Origin: Oleispira sp.
GTDB lineage: Bacteria; Pseudomonadota; Gammaproteobacteria; Pseudomonadales; Oceanobacteraceae
Assembly (NCBI GenBank): GCA_016765295.1
Contig: JAESQF010000053.1
Coordinates: 42,948 to 106,947, forward strand
Direction of reading: 5' to 3'
Length of the DNA stretch: 64,000 nucleotides
In this document: positions 34,479-44,810 of the stretch, one piece after another
How positions within the stretch are numbered: the stretch's first letter is position 1
Layout of the letters: every line of letters begins with the position of its first letter
Notes under the pieces: model-generated
The model's input: only the letters and a program-made list of their open reading frames with translations
The model's database searches: none
Told to the model about the DNA's origin: nothing
Translations under genes and position numbers: made by a program

Positions 34479-35843
34479 CTACGCCTCTATATCAGGCTTC
34501 TCATATGCGAGTAGATTAGAATACAACAACTCGCCCTTCATCAAATCAAACGGCACCACAAACAGCTCAAAACCACCTTCATAGATAAACACCGGCAATT
34601 GCTCCTCGAAGTTCTCATTCATAGGGTAAATAAGCATCAGCTTCTTATCACCCGTTAAATACTTATGCCCATACGCATACAGCTGATACATATCACTCTG
34701 AGAGATACCGTAGTTCTTAGCTCTACTATTTCCGTTAATCAGCTTCCACTTGGTATCCATTACCCATTCTGGATCACCAGTATTAGTCGCCATAAGGTCT
34801 GGGCGTAAACGGAACATCGATTTACCATTATGATCATTAACTAACGCTTCACCACGCACCTGAGTTTTAAGTCTGGCATCTGCGCCCAACGACTCTGGCA
34901 TATTTTTATGCAAACAATGAGCAACATAGTCTTCGAATATACGCTCCATAGGATAAAGCAAAGACAAGGTATTAAACGTCCCTGCAGAAGCAGTAGGCCC
35001 CAAGCCAGACAGTAGCAATTTCGTCCAAGCCAATACTTCTTGGTAATGCTGCATGCCCCTATCAATCTTTACTTTTTGAAAGTCACCAGCAACATCATGA
35101 CTTTTCGGTACTTCTTCGAAAACAAAGCTAAGCTCTCGTGCCAAGCGCTGATTGCGGTTAGATCTAGCGAGCTTAGCGACCTTCATTAATGCTGTTTTAA
35201 TTAATCGATTCGCAGGTCGGTTAACTTGATACTCTGTATGCTCTATATAGAAGCGTTCGCTATGGATACTATTCTTACGGATTTGCTGACTAACTAATAA
35301 CCGCCCCTTTAAGAATTTTGAATTCTTTTGCACCTGTACATAGTCCGATCGAATACCACGTTTAACCAAGTGATTCGTCAGGGCCAAAAATTGACTAATA
35401 TACACCTCAAGCAGCGGCATCTTTGCATCACGTATATCGGCTCTGCCTGAGTTTTTAAAAGGGCTATCTCTCAGCGTACGCAGCATCTTTAGCAGAATTT
35501 CACGGCAGTGCTCGTCGCTACTAACGTCACTATTAGCGCTAGAAGGATTATATAGCTTAGGCAGTACCTCTATTTGAGTGCCGCAAGCCGTTTGCAGCAC
35601 CCCAACATAATTACGTACCTGCAAGGCTGGCTTGCGTCGATAGGTGGCAGGTTTTAAAAAGGGTTGTATATCGGCATCACGCGTACTCTCGCTATATTGC
35701 AGTGCCATCAAACTTTCATACGCCTTATTAGGTAGCACTACCACATTAGGTGCAAGTACTTGAGAAGAAGAGTCGTCAGTGAAGCCTTGAGCTTCACTAA
35801 CTAAGAACCCAAACTCACGTATGCAGTACGACTTAATGTTCAT
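34479..35843 (-). CDS. mcrC: McrC-like nuclease subunit of McrBC
   Basis: 454 residues, the McrC/LlaJI-type subunit of modification-dependent restriction. The N-terminal part has VRNYVGVLQTACGTQIEVLPKL. The C-terminal nuclease has PD-(D/E)xK residues in FRLRPDLMA and WVMDTKWK. It overlaps the end of mcrB by 11 bases, as expected for a coupled pair, and is last gene of the same-strand defence block. Confidence 0.9.
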   Translation of the reverse strand: MNIKSYCIREFGFLVSEAQGFTDDSSSQVLAPNVVVLPNKAYESLMALQYSESTRDADIQPFLKPATYRRKPALQVRNYVGVLQTACGTQIEVLPKLYNPSSANSDVSSDEHCREILLKMLRTLRDSPFKNSGRADIRDAKMPLLEVYISQFLALTNHLVKRGIRSDYVQVQKNSKFLKGRLLVSQQIRKNSIHSERFYIEHTEYQVNRPANRLIKTALMKVAKLARSNRNQRLARELSFVFEEVPKSHDVAGDFQKVKIDRGMQHYQEVLAWTKLLLSGLGPTASAGTFNTLSLLYPMERIFEDYVAHCLHKNMPESLGADARLKTQVRGEALVNDHNGKSMFRLRPDLMATNTGDPEWVMDTKWKLINGNSRAKNYGISQSDMYQLYAYGHKYLTGDKKLMLIYPMNENFEEQLPVFIYEGGFELFVVPFDLMKGELLYSNLLAYEKPDIEA

Positions 35844-38184
35844 AAATCGCTATATACGACTTTTCGCTTTCTAATGCCGAGTCATTGCGATGATAGGTAA
35901 TAATCTCATCTAAGCCTAAATTCTCTGCCTCTTCATTACTACCAAACAATACATCAATAGCATTGATCTTATCCATTGAGATAAAGGCCAATTTTTTATC
36001 TTTCTTTTGGTTATCACCCAATACCAAACGGATTTTTTCCCAGTCTTCGAAAAAGTACTCTTCCAATAAGGGCAATATTTTATTCTTAAATATACCTTGC
36101 AGCATATCAAAGCGCTTATCCTTAGCCGCTTCTTTTAAAGGAATAAAAAAAGCGTGGCCTAACGTATGTTCGCGGTCGTATAGAACCTCGATACGCTGAT
36201 TCATTTTTTCTAGCATTTTAGGAATATCAATCCCGTTAACTTCAACATCCTTCAACACTTCTAAATCTGGCATCATTTCAATAAAATCAAAACGGCGGCG
36301 TAATGCAGTATCCATTAACGCTAACGATCTATCAGCGGTATTCATTGTGCCGATAATATGAAGGTTACTGGGTACAGAAAAAGACTCTTTAGAATAGGGA
36401 AGCTCTACTGAAAGCGCTTCTTCTTGGCCTGCTCTTTTACTAGACTCAATCAAGGTAATTAAATCACCGAATATACTCGATATATTGCCACGGTTGATTT
36501 CATCAATGATAAGAACATAGTTATTAGTAACCTTCGAAACGTTTGCAAGCTCACTATTCTTTCTTTTTAAAATCCCTCGCTCATACATAAATTCCAGTAT
36601 TGGAAATGTATATGCTGGCATAGGCACATCAGCTCTCTTCGAATAATCACCAGAGAAAGCCTTTTTCAATGAAGCAATACCTACGCCAGTATCATTCTCA
36701 CTTCGCTCTAAGAGATCGATCTTAAATCCTCCACCTGAAGAATCTACAACTTTAAATTTAAGCTCCGTCATTGTCTTTAATATGATATCTTCTCGCTGAA
36801 CAATCTGCTTTAGCTGTATTACAGCTTCTTCAATAGATTCCGTACCTGCTTCTAATTTTGAACTCCCAGAGCTTTTTGCATCAGAACATACTTCTCTAAA
36901 AATACCCTCTTGAACATCGTAACTTATAGAACCATTCACCGTTTCTGCTTTAATCCCTTCAACAAAGTCTTCATAAGAATAACTTTGGTGAAAAGTAACA
37001 AATCGGATTCTTTTTTCTTGAACCAAAGTATCATAGCGTTTCTTTAAAGCTATGCGATCATCGAAATTTTTAAAATCAGGTTCAACTGCCTTTACAGCAT
37101 GTTTGATAGTAGAGTATGTCTTCCCTGTTCCTGGGGGACCATAGAGAATAGTGTTTAATGGCTGACTAGAGCTTCCATTGTATTCGTTTCCATTTTTCAC
37201 ATCATTAGCTCCCAGCGCCTTACCAAAGGCATTTTCTACCTCACCCAGCAGGTGCTCTTTTAAAATGTAGATAAAGGTATTTAGAAGATAAATATCTTCT
37301 TCCTCAAAACCTCGAAGTTTAATCGCCTTAACTACTCGGCTATTTAATTCAGCCCAATTTCCTCCGGGATCAATATTCGGACCGAGCTCACTTTTATTCC
37401 AGTGACCAACGAAATCCCTTAACTGATCATGATTGAGAATTGTGCAGTAATTTGACGGAGAGCAAGCGCAAAAATAGCGATTTATTACACCATGTTTGAT
37501 TGTATTAAACTTACCTTCTTTTTTAGCAATAGAAGCCCAACTTTTTACATCATCATACTCATCTGAAGTTGGTAAACTATGAATACCCCTACTTATTTTT
37601 GGTAATTCTGCTTTTAAAGCAAGGTACTCTTCATCACTTAAAAACCCAGGTTTAACGCTACTAATTTCATTTTGCTGAGAGCGCCAGTAATTTTCTAAAA
37701 AATAATCAGAAGAAAAATCAAATTCATCAACATTGATAGATTCTAAATATTCACATTGACTCCTATAGCCATCAATCCATTCTTTTGCAGGATTATTTTT
37801 ATAAAATTTTAAATACTTAGATAACGTGCTATCTGCATCTGCAAGTATTTTAATAGCTAGATCATTCTCTCTAGCCCAAAGCACAAATCCATCTATATTG
37901 CCAATACCCCACTGATTCCATACAAAGAATGTCACTCCATCAGAATCCTCAACTGGCTTATTAATGAAGAATCTATTTTTAAAATCAAGGTTTGTATTTA
38001 GTTTTTCTTCATAATCTGAGTTTTTAATTATCACATTGTCATTGAAGCCCTTTGGCTCAAGAGATGCTTTGAGACTTTCGAAGGTTTTACCTTCTGTTAG
38101 GACTAGGTGTTTGATAACGGCTAGTACCAAAGGCCCTTTACCAAGTTTTTCACCATTAAATTCGTATAGAGTTTTGTCAGGCAC
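35833..38184 (-). CDS. mcrB: McrB-like GTPase subunit of McrBC
   Basis: 783 residues. The ~340-residue N-terminal region probably carries the target-recognition domain. The AAA+ motor has Walker A GPPGTGKT (349-356), Walker B VLIIDEINRGNIS, sensor segment IIGTMNTADRSLALMD, and LRRRFDFIEM. McrB proteins use GTP to translocate on DNA and recruit McrC for cutting. The N-terminal region differs from E. coli McrB, so the recognised modification cannot be predicted. It starts 38 bases after ptuB. Confidence 0.9.
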   Translation of the reverse strand: MPDKTLYEFNGEKLGKGPLVLAVIKHLVLTEGKTFESLKASLEPKGFNDNVIIKNSDYEEKLNTNLDFKNRFFINKPVEDSDGVTFFVWNQWGIGNIDGFVLWARENDLAIKILADADSTLSKYLKFYKNNPAKEWIDGYRSQCEYLESINVDEFDFSSDYFLENYWRSQQNEISSVKPGFLSDEEYLALKAELPKISRGIHSLPTSDEYDDVKSWASIAKKEGKFNTIKHGVINRYFCACSPSNYCTILNHDQLRDFVGHWNKSELGPNIDPGGNWAELNSRVVKAIKLRGFEEEDIYLLNTFIYILKEHLLGEVENAFGKALGANDVKNGNEYNGSSSQPLNTILYGPPGTGKTYSTIKHAVKAVEPDFKNFDDRIALKKRYDTLVQEKRIRFVTFHQSYSYEDFVEGIKAETVNGSISYDVQEGIFREVCSDAKSSGSSKLEAGTESIEEAVIQLKQIVQREDIILKTMTELKFKVVDSSGGGFKIDLLERSENDTGVGIASLKKAFSGDYSKRADVPMPAYTFPILEFMYERGILKRKNSELANVSKVTNNYVLIIDEINRGNISSIFGDLITLIESSKRAGQEEALSVELPYSKESFSVPSNLHIIGTMNTADRSLALMDTALRRRFDFIEMMPDLEVLKDVEVNGIDIPKMLEKMNQRIEVLYDREHTLGHAFFIPLKEAAKDKRFDMLQGIFKNKILPLLEEYFFEDWEKIRLVLGDNQKKDKKLAFISMDKINAIDVLFGSNEEAENLGLDEIITYHRNDSALESEKSYIAIYEH

Positions 38185-38222
38185 GCAGTAATATCCTTAT
38201 TTTATGACACACTAATTATTTA

Positions 38223-38993
38223 TTATCCGTCGTAGCCAATAGCGATCAGTTGCTGTTCAGCAGCTTCTCCCAAGTAATCCCGTATCGCAGAAAAGAAGCG
38301 CGGCCATTGACCTTGATTATTTTTCTTTAATAGCCCTTTAGCTAACTTATTCCTGGCATCTTCAATGGTCACCCCCCCTTCGAGTAGAGCCTTAATAGAG
38401 TCATTTACTTGCTCTAGGGTCGGCTTTCTTAAAGTTCGTAGCCGTTGACTATCAAGCCGCAATTTATCAATAGTTGCTTGCGCCTTAATTTTATCCACAC
38501 CTGCTTGATCGCAATTATCGTTATCGATCGAAATGGCGCCATCGGTTCGATTAAAGGCAAACAGAATAGGTGAGTGTGGAATATGTAACGGATTTAAAAC
38601 CACGTCATCCCAGTTTTCACTCCCTTTCGGTACATCACATGAATGATCTGGACTACTATGGCGGTCGCTAGCATTAACAACTCCGGGCTCACTACCGCCA
38701 TGACAGCAACCTAAAAGATTTTGCCAATCTAAATGCCAGTTATGATCAGTCGAATCGTCTGATTTAGGGTGAAAATGCTCAACTCGGAAATCTGCTTTTC
38801 TCTCGCCGTCAGTATCTTTTAAATTAATTTCACAGTAAGCACAAAGTCCGCCTTGATCATTTTTAATAAACTGTTGGATTTCTACCCTTCGCTTCGCTTT
38901 CCTTGCACATTTTGTCCAGGTGCCGCTTGGGCTTAATCCACGATACCTTTCTAACTTAGGCGGTTCTGCTCCCTTATTAACCTTCTTCATCAA
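38223..38993 (-). CDS. ptuB: Septu PtuB-like HNH nuclease
   Basis: 256 residues of the TIGR02646/PtuB type. The HNH/zinc features are visible: CAYCEINL, a VEHFHPKS histidine pair, NWHLDWQNLLGCCHGG with its Asn and Cys pair, and a later DVVLNPLHIP. By family knowledge PtuB is the nuclease of Septu and acts with the PtuA ATPase. It overlaps the end of ptuA by 17 bases. Confidence 0.87.
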   Translation of the reverse strand: MMKKVNKGAEPPKLERYRGLSPSGTWTKCARKAKRRVEIQQFIKNDQGGLCAYCEINLKDTDGERKADFRVEHFHPKSDDSTDHNWHLDWQNLLGCCHGGSEPGVVNASDRHSSPDHSCDVPKGSENWDDVVLNPLHIPHSPILFAFNRTDGAISIDNDNCDQAGVDKIKAQATIDKLRLDSQRLRTLRKPTLEQVNDSIKALLEGGVTIEDARNKLAKGLLKKNNQGQWPRFFSAIRDYLGEAAEQQLIAIGYDG

Positions 38994-40284
38994 GACGATC
39001 CATTTCTTTCAAACGAATATCAATATCCAAGCGAGCCAATTCAGGTTCATATTCCGCTCCCCAATCATCAAGTTTCTTTCGCAAACCTAGTGCTTCTTGT
39101 GAGTCCCATAAGTCTTTAGAAACCAATTGCTGGTAATGAGTTAGATCTTTTACAATTTCAAGTTCTTTTACGCGTGGAGATTCAAGCCCTAAAATTTCCA
39201 TTAATACTTGCTGCGATTCAGCTCCTTCAGAGAACGAAACTGATTTAATACTTGGCTTTTCATCTATCCAATCAATCACCCTCAAGCACTTAGGCTTAAC
39301 AGATGAAACGACCTGCGGACTATGTGTTGAAACAATAAACTGAAGATTCGGAAACGTTCGCATTAAATCTAATAATATTGTTTGCTGCCACCCAGGGTGT
39401 AGATGCAAATCCACCTCATCGATCAAAACAATACCCGAAGCTAATAAAGGATCATCCATCTCAGGATTGGCTTCAGCCATACGGCCCGCGATATCCATCA
39501 CCATTGCTAAGGTAGTTCGATAACCGTCACTGAGTTGTTCAATACGTAGTTTTTTAGTCTGCTCACCAACCTTCCAATCAACTTCAATACCAGCAGGCTT
39601 AGCGCCTTTGGGGTTTGAAAAATCAGGAAGCATAGCCGTGATGGCTTTACGAATTGCACGAAGCTCTGGTATTTCTATATCGAATGAACGCGCTTCTTGC
39701 TGACGGTCACTTTCTGTTTTTTCTAAGGAATAAAAATATTCAACAAAGCTCTTAAAATTTGCTCTACTTTCTAGTCCTCCAGTAAACGCATCGAAACGTC
39801 TAAATATTTTATTAAATCCTTTTGTACGTTGCGGCACTTCAAACACACCACGGCCAGTACCATAATAAATAAAGATAGGCAGCTCGTAAGTTTCACCGTC
39901 GTTATCTGCATCAATAAATTGATCCACATAATTATTTAAATCTTTAATACCCTTCCCTTCAGGTATTGCAGCCGCTGTTTTTTTTGTTTGATCACGTTTT
40001 TCTGTTCGATCCCACTTAATACCTTCAAATGTTTCGCACGCTATGCGCATATAAGGAGGTTTCTTACCATTAGGTAATATTTGAAAATCGGTTTCCTTTG
40101 GGTTTATTCCCGCTACCTGAGGAACACGGGTTAAAAATGAACCTAGCAATGTCGCGACGGCATCTAAAATACTCGATTTACCCGCCCCGTTTCTTGCTAC
40201 TAAAACCGTTAGTTGCTCATCGAAATCAATATCGAGCTCTGAAAATCGGCGAAAATGATTGAGTTTTAATTGTTTAATTTTCAT
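38977..40284 (-). CDS. ptuA: Septu PtuA-like ATPase
   Basis: 435-residue ABC/RecF-type AAA ATPase. MKIKQLKLNHFRRFSELDID is followed by Walker A ARNGAGKSSIL (30-40), a signature-like region EQLSDGYRTTLAMV, Walker B GIVLIDEVDLHLHPGWQ, and the H-loop IVSTHSPQVVSS. It pairs with PtuB as a type I Septu anti-phage unit. Its start abuts the stop of hsdS, so it belongs to the type I R-M operon. Confidence 0.87.
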   Translation of the reverse strand: MKIKQLKLNHFRRFSELDIDFDEQLTVLVARNGAGKSSILDAVATLLGSFLTRVPQVAGINPKETDFQILPNGKKPPYMRIACETFEGIKWDRTEKRDQTKKTAAAIPEGKGIKDLNNYVDQFIDADNDGETYELPIFIYYGTGRGVFEVPQRTKGFNKIFRRFDAFTGGLESRANFKSFVEYFYSLEKTESDRQQEARSFDIEIPELRAIRKAITAMLPDFSNPKGAKPAGIEVDWKVGEQTKKLRIEQLSDGYRTTLAMVMDIAGRMAEANPEMDDPLLASGIVLIDEVDLHLHPGWQQTILLDLMRTFPNLQFIVSTHSPQVVSSVKPKCLRVIDWIDEKPSIKSVSFSEGAESQQVLMEILGLESPRVKELEIVKDLTHYQQLVSKDLWDSQEALGLRKKLDDWGAEYEPELARLDIDIRLKEMDRLDEEG

Positions 40285-41879
40285 TAGTTAGCCACCTTCT
40301 TTTTAGTCGTTCTAGGCTTTTTCTTTATTACCAGTTTATCACGCTCTTCTTTAATCTTAGCCAGCAAAGCCTCAGCGCTATTTTCGCCTGAGATTAAATC
40401 AGGATTATCAGCGCGCCACTGGGTGGTGAGTTCTCCACGGAAGGCTTTTGCCAGTATGGATTGGCTGAGGCTGTTCACACGCCCTTGTGCATTTTTCACT
40501 TGCTGTTCGATTTGATCGGCGAAGACGAAAAGCTCTTCTACTCGGCTGACGATTTTGGTTTGTTCTTCAATAGGTGGAATAGGGATGGATGCTTTTCTAA
40601 TTTGTCCCATTGAAAGGGATGGCTGCGCTCCACCTTTAGAAAAACTTAATAGCACACCCTTTCCACTTAGGCTCTTTAAATACAAATCCAAATAATTTGG
40701 TAGATATAAATTTGACTCTTGCTTTACAACAGCTACATTTGGCCCAAGAAAATATTTTTTATCATCAGGTGAGATCCCAACCTGCCCGACTCCTGCGCCT
40801 ACGAAAACAACAAGAATTTCACGCCCGAATAATTCAGACCGCGTTAGCATCTCAACTTCTGCACTCTTAACATATGAATAAGATTTGTGCCTATAGCCGT
40901 TAACACCTACATTTTCTGCTTTAATAACAGGTAAATCACCATTATCAGTATAATTAACATGCTTCGTAAACTCGAAACCTGCTAGTTTTGTTACCTTAGA
41001 AACCGCATCGATAGTACTCCAGCACCACTTTTCTGGAATAGTCCATATTTTCTCAGGCTCAATCAACTCAGGAAGCTTGTATTTATCCTTCCAAAGTTCA
41101 TTTTTTTGCTTTTTTCCCTTCAAAGAGAATTCTGCTATTTTTTTATCGCACCAGTTTGAAAAGCGCGTATTTAAAATTTCGTCTTTAGTAATTTCACACT
41201 CATTCTCCCCCCGCCATTCTTCAGTGAGCTTGCCACTCACGGCGGCGGCTAATACGCTTTGGCGGAAGGTTTTTAGGATCTTAGGAATGGCGTCGAGGCG
41301 GGCTTTGATGCTATCCACTTGCGCCAGTAGGGTGTCCAGGGTTTGGGCGATGGCGGTTTGTTCTGCTAGAGGGGGGAGCAGGACTCTGATCGGATATAAT
41401 TTACCTCCCGAAATAACTGGTTGTGCTGACCCACTATCATTTTGGCGTAAATCTGTTGATACTAATAATCTATAGAGAAAATTTTGGGAGATGTTTTTCT
41501 TTGAGTATTTTGTAATAAAAGCATTATCAGTTACCCATGCATTAACTGGTGTTACATGCACTGAGCCACAATAAAATCCGACACGTCCAATGACTATCGT
41601 TTTTTCGTCTATATTTGGCACATTATGCCAGCCTGTCACACCGTTGCCACCATAGACAGGTATGCTGCCTTCAATCATTTTTGATTTTGTTAAACCTTTA
41701 CCTGAAGAGACTGAGATAATATCTCCCAACTCTGACCTTACCCACCCTTCCGGCACACCATTATTTCCACCTGCATTAACAATCCCTTTAGCAGTTCCAT
41801 TCAAAGCTGCTATAACCTGTTCCGTTTTCTCTACGCTTTCCGTCAGTGCCTTTTCTGTTTTTTGAATCTGGCCAGCCAT
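40284..41879 (-). CDS. hsdS: Type I restriction specificity subunit HsdS
   Basis: 531 residues with two target-recognition domains: TRD1 (~45-190; VPEGWVRSELGDIISVSSG ... ISGGKLYPIRVLLPP) and TRD2 (~270-450; WCWSTIDAVSKVTKLAGFEF ... MGQIRKASIPIPP). Each is followed by the conserved spacer helix (LAEQTAIAQTLDTLLAQVDS; IEEQTKIVSRVEELFVFADQ). Both TRDs look full length, so a bipartite target is expected, but it cannot be read from sequence. It shares one base with the end of hsdM. Confidence 0.93.
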   Translation of the reverse strand: MAGQIQKTEKALTESVEKTEQVIAALNGTAKGIVNAGGNNGVPEGWVRSELGDIISVSSGKGLTKSKMIEGSIPVYGGNGVTGWHNVPNIDEKTIVIGRVGFYCGSVHVTPVNAWVTDNAFITKYSKKNISQNFLYRLLVSTDLRQNDSGSAQPVISGGKLYPIRVLLPPLAEQTAIAQTLDTLLAQVDSIKARLDAIPKILKTFRQSVLAAAVSGKLTEEWRGENECEITKDEILNTRFSNWCDKKIAEFSLKGKKQKNELWKDKYKLPELIEPEKIWTIPEKWCWSTIDAVSKVTKLAGFEFTKHVNYTDNGDLPVIKAENVGVNGYRHKSYSYVKSAEVEMLTRSELFGREILVVFVGAGVGQVGISPDDKKYFLGPNVAVVKQESNLYLPNYLDLYLKSLSGKGVLLSFSKGGAQPSLSMGQIRKASIPIPPIEEQTKIVSRVEELFVFADQIEQQVKNAQGRVNSLSQSILAKAFRGELTTQWRADNPDLISGENSAEALLAKIKEERDKLVIKKKPRTTKKKVAN

Positions 41880-43516
41880 TATTGTGTACCTGCTTCTGGC
41901 TTTTCTAATCCAAGAGCATCGGCCAATAAATCTTTTTGCACTTTAGCCTGATCATCAGCGCCCAATGCTTGCATCAAACCATCCAGTTCGCGCAGGGCTT
42001 CGGTCAGCTCAGTCATGGCTTCAGCGGCTAACACATCTGGTTCAGGCAGGTCGGCGGCGTCAATGCTGTCTTTGTCTTTTAGCCAGCTAATGTCTAGGGA
42101 ATCGGATTTGGTATCGCGGATGTATTCGCGGGTGAAGCATTTCCAGCGAGTGTTGTCGGCATTCTTTTCTACAAGACGCTCAGGGCTGTTCTCTTTGCTA
42201 TCTTCGGTGAAACTCCACTCTTCCTCTGTACGCTTACTGGTGCCATCGGCTTTTTTGCCAAATACATTTTCAAACGGTTTTAAATGGCTTTCACCAAACG
42301 GGGTGCGTTTGCCAAAACTTGGCATATTGGTTCGTAAGTCATATATCCACGTTTTAGTGGTACAGTTTTCTTCTTGCTTAGGTTTTTTAACCGTGCCCTT
42401 GGTAAAAAACAATACGTTGGTTTTTACACCCGCCGCGTAAAAGATACCTGTAGGTAAACGCAATATTGTATGCAAATTGCACTTATCCATGAGATCGCGG
42501 CGTATGTCAGTGCCGATGCCTGCTTCAAACAATACGTTGTCGGGTAAGACTACGGCAGCACGGCCACCGGGTTTTAGGTTGCGGTAGATGTGCTGTAAAA
42601 ATGCCAACTGTTTGTTATTAGTATCAAACGTTAAATCGTCACGGGTGATGGAGGCTTCGCCACCTTTGGAGGTTCCAAACGGTGGGTTGGCTAATATGAT
42701 GTCGGCACGGGGTAAGCTTTTACCTGCATCGCCTAGCGAGTTACCTAAATGGATAACCCCTTCCGATTCATCAGTACTGTCGCCTTCCATTCCATGTAAT
42801 AGGCAGTTCATAAGTGATAATCGACGTGTACTTGGGACTAATTCAACACCTACAAATGCATGATTCTTTTGAAAGTTTTGTTCTTTATCAGAAAGATCAA
42901 AGTGATCATCGGTTTGCTTTTTAATGTAGGTATCAGCAGCGATTAAAAATCCTGCTGTTCCTGCCGCAGGGTCTTGTATTGTTTCACCGACTTGTGGTTT
43001 TACGCAGCGTACAATACTGTCGATGAGTGCGCGCGGGGTGAAGTATTGCCCTGCGCCTGATTTTGTTTCGGTGGCGTTCTTTTCTAATAGCCCTTCGTAT
43101 AAATCCCCTAGGCCATCGGCTTCGATATTAAACCAATCGATTTGGTCGAGGCTTTTGATCATTTGTTTTAAATGACGCGGTTCACGTAAGCGAGTTTGAG
43201 CATCAGCATAAATAGCTTGTATAAGCTTATCTTCGTGGATAGTTTTACCTTCGGCATCGCTGCCCGTCGATAGGCTTAATAGAATACGCTTGTAATCGTT
43301 TAATAGGTTGATGCCATCTTTGTCGTTGATATCAACCCAACGGCAACCTTCTGGTAACGGGTGCTTGTTGAACAGACCTGCTTCGGTTTTTTCGTGGACC
43401 ATTTTTAAAAACAGCAGCAATACCAGTTCGGTTACGTAGTCACTGTAGTTGATGCCGTCGTCACGTAATACGTCACACAGGTTCCAGAGTTTTTGTACGA
43501 TGTTGTTATTTGTCAT
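41879..43516 (-). CDS. hsdM: Type I modification methylase HsdM
   Basis: 545 residues. An HsdM N-terminal helical domain (QKLWNLCDVLRDDGINYSDY) is followed by the N6-adenine methylase core with motif I DPAAGTAGFLIAAD and catalytic motif NPPFG (in ADIILANPPFGTSKGG). GAGQYFTPRALID is the usual signature. Full length, with no lesions seen. Provides host protection for the HsdR nuclease encoded upstream. Confidence 0.95.
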   Translation of the reverse strand: MTNNNIVQKLWNLCDVLRDDGINYSDYVTELVLLLFLKMVHEKTEAGLFNKHPLPEGCRWVDINDKDGINLLNDYKRILLSLSTGSDAEGKTIHEDKLIQAIYADAQTRLREPRHLKQMIKSLDQIDWFNIEADGLGDLYEGLLEKNATETKSGAGQYFTPRALIDSIVRCVKPQVGETIQDPAAGTAGFLIAADTYIKKQTDDHFDLSDKEQNFQKNHAFVGVELVPSTRRLSLMNCLLHGMEGDSTDESEGVIHLGNSLGDAGKSLPRADIILANPPFGTSKGGEASITRDDLTFDTNNKQLAFLQHIYRNLKPGGRAAVVLPDNVLFEAGIGTDIRRDLMDKCNLHTILRLPTGIFYAAGVKTNVLFFTKGTVKKPKQEENCTTKTWIYDLRTNMPSFGKRTPFGESHLKPFENVFGKKADGTSKRTEEEWSFTEDSKENSPERLVEKNADNTRWKCFTREYIRDTKSDSLDISWLKDKDSIDAADLPEPDVLAAEAMTELTEALRELDGLMQALGADDQAKVQKDLLADALGLEKPEAGTQ

Positions 43517-43557
43517 GGTGCTCTTCTTAAAAAATTACGTCTTAAAAAATTATTGGG

Positions 43558-44631
43558 TTAACCGTGTTGCATTAATAAGGTACACAAGGGGTCGTTAATG
43601 TAGTAATTCCCGCGACCCACTTTTTGCTTCGTTAGGAAGCCATGCTCCACTAACTGATCTAGATACTTGGCAGCGGTCATTCTTGTTACGTCCAAATCAT
43701 CCATTACAAAATCAATCTTGGTATATGGATGATTAAACAGGTTATTTAATAGCTCTTGCCTGTATATCTTAGGTAGGGCTTCACGCATCCTATGTTTCAC
43801 ACTGGCCATTAAGTCCTTCATCTCGGTGATTAAGGATATTGTGTTTTTAGCAGTATCAATTACGCCTTCCAGCATGTAGATCAACCAAGGTTCCCACTCT
43901 CCGGTATCCCTCACTCGTTGTAGCTGAGCGTAGTAATCAGCCTTATTGTGAACAATAAAGCGACTTAAATAGAGCACTGGAAGGTTTAGTAAACCTTTGG
44001 CTACTAGGTAGAGAATATTTAAAATTCGGCCGGTACGGCCATTACCATCGTAGAATGGGTGAATGCTTTCAAACTGGTGATGAATGATCGCCATTTTCAC
44101 TAATGGGTCAGCTTCACAAAGCTGATCATCGTTAATGTATTGCACTAGGTTATCCATCAATTCGACAATATCATCTGGATGTTGAGGTGGGGTGTATACA
44201 ACTTCGCCTGTGCGCGCATTTTTTAAGTCTGTGCCCGGTAACTTTCTCAAACCCGCTTTGTTTCGTTCTAAATACTCTTGTACAGTCAGAATATCCGCTA
44301 GCCGAATTATTTGATTCTCTCGGACAACCATGAAACCTTGCTTCAAGGCATAGGCATAATCTTGAACCTCTTTTGTAGCAGGGCTCACAGTGGCCTCTTC
44401 AAATACATTGGCCTTATATAGCTCGTCATGAGTTGTAACGATATTCTCGACTTCTGAGCTATCCTTCGCCTCTTGCAAAGACAATGTATTTATCAAGATA
44501 CTTTCATTAGGAATACTGGCTGCCACGCCTTTTAGTTCGGCTAAATAACGATGAGCCTCTGCTGTCTTTTTAAGAACAGCTCTGGTTTCCCATTGTTCAA
44601 TATTGGGGAGTGGTAAAGATTGAGGGGTCAT
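43558..44631 (-). CDS. Class II Fic-domain protein with C-terminal winged helix
   Basis: 357 residues. The Fic motif HPFYDGNGRTGR (191-202) is complete, so AMP-transfer activity is possible. The N-terminal region has the autoinhibitory S-x-x-x-E-N motif (Ser58-Glu62-Asn63), making it a class II Fic with its own inhibitory helix. The C-terminus (TKIDFVMDDLDVTRMTAAKY, then VGRGNYYI) looks like a winged helix. It lies between hsdR and hsdM on the same strand, with a 204-base spacer before it. Fic genes often sit in type I R-M loci; the target is unknown. Confidence 0.88.
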   Translation of the reverse strand: MTPQSLPLPNIEQWETRAVLKKTAEAHRYLAELKGVAASIPNESILINTLSLQEAKDSSEVENIVTTHDELYKANVFEEATVSPATKEVQDYAYALKQGFMVVRENQIIRLADILTVQEYLERNKAGLRKLPGTDLKNARTGEVVYTPPQHPDDIVELMDNLVQYINDDQLCEADPLVKMAIIHHQFESIHPFYDGNGRTGRILNILYLVAKGLLNLPVLYLSRFIVHNKADYYAQLQRVRDTGEWEPWLIYMLEGVIDTAKNTISLITEMKDLMASVKHRMREALPKIYRQELLNNLFNHPYTKIDFVMDDLDVTRMTAAKYLDQLVEHGFLTKQKVGRGNYYINDPLCTLLMQHG

Positions 44632-44783
44632 ATATAGAATTGCCTGTTTTTTATATCCTAGAGGCTATTATGCATAATAAATGTATTTATTTATACATAT
44701 AAAATTGAATATGCATAAATTTTTCCATTTTCTATACCTATTACATCAATATAACGCATCATATGTCGAAGAAATGAAGAAAT

Positions 44784-44810
44784 TTAGACACATGGGAATA
44801 ACATGTCTAA
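44784..44810 (-). terminator. Hairpin after hsdR
   Basis: Minus strand TTAGACATG (44802-44810) pairs with CATGTGTCTAA (44784-44794) with a two-base asymmetry, 26 bases after the hsdR stop. The short AT-rich tail suggests a partial terminator that could reduce read-through from hsdR into fic and hsdM. Confidence 0.4.
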
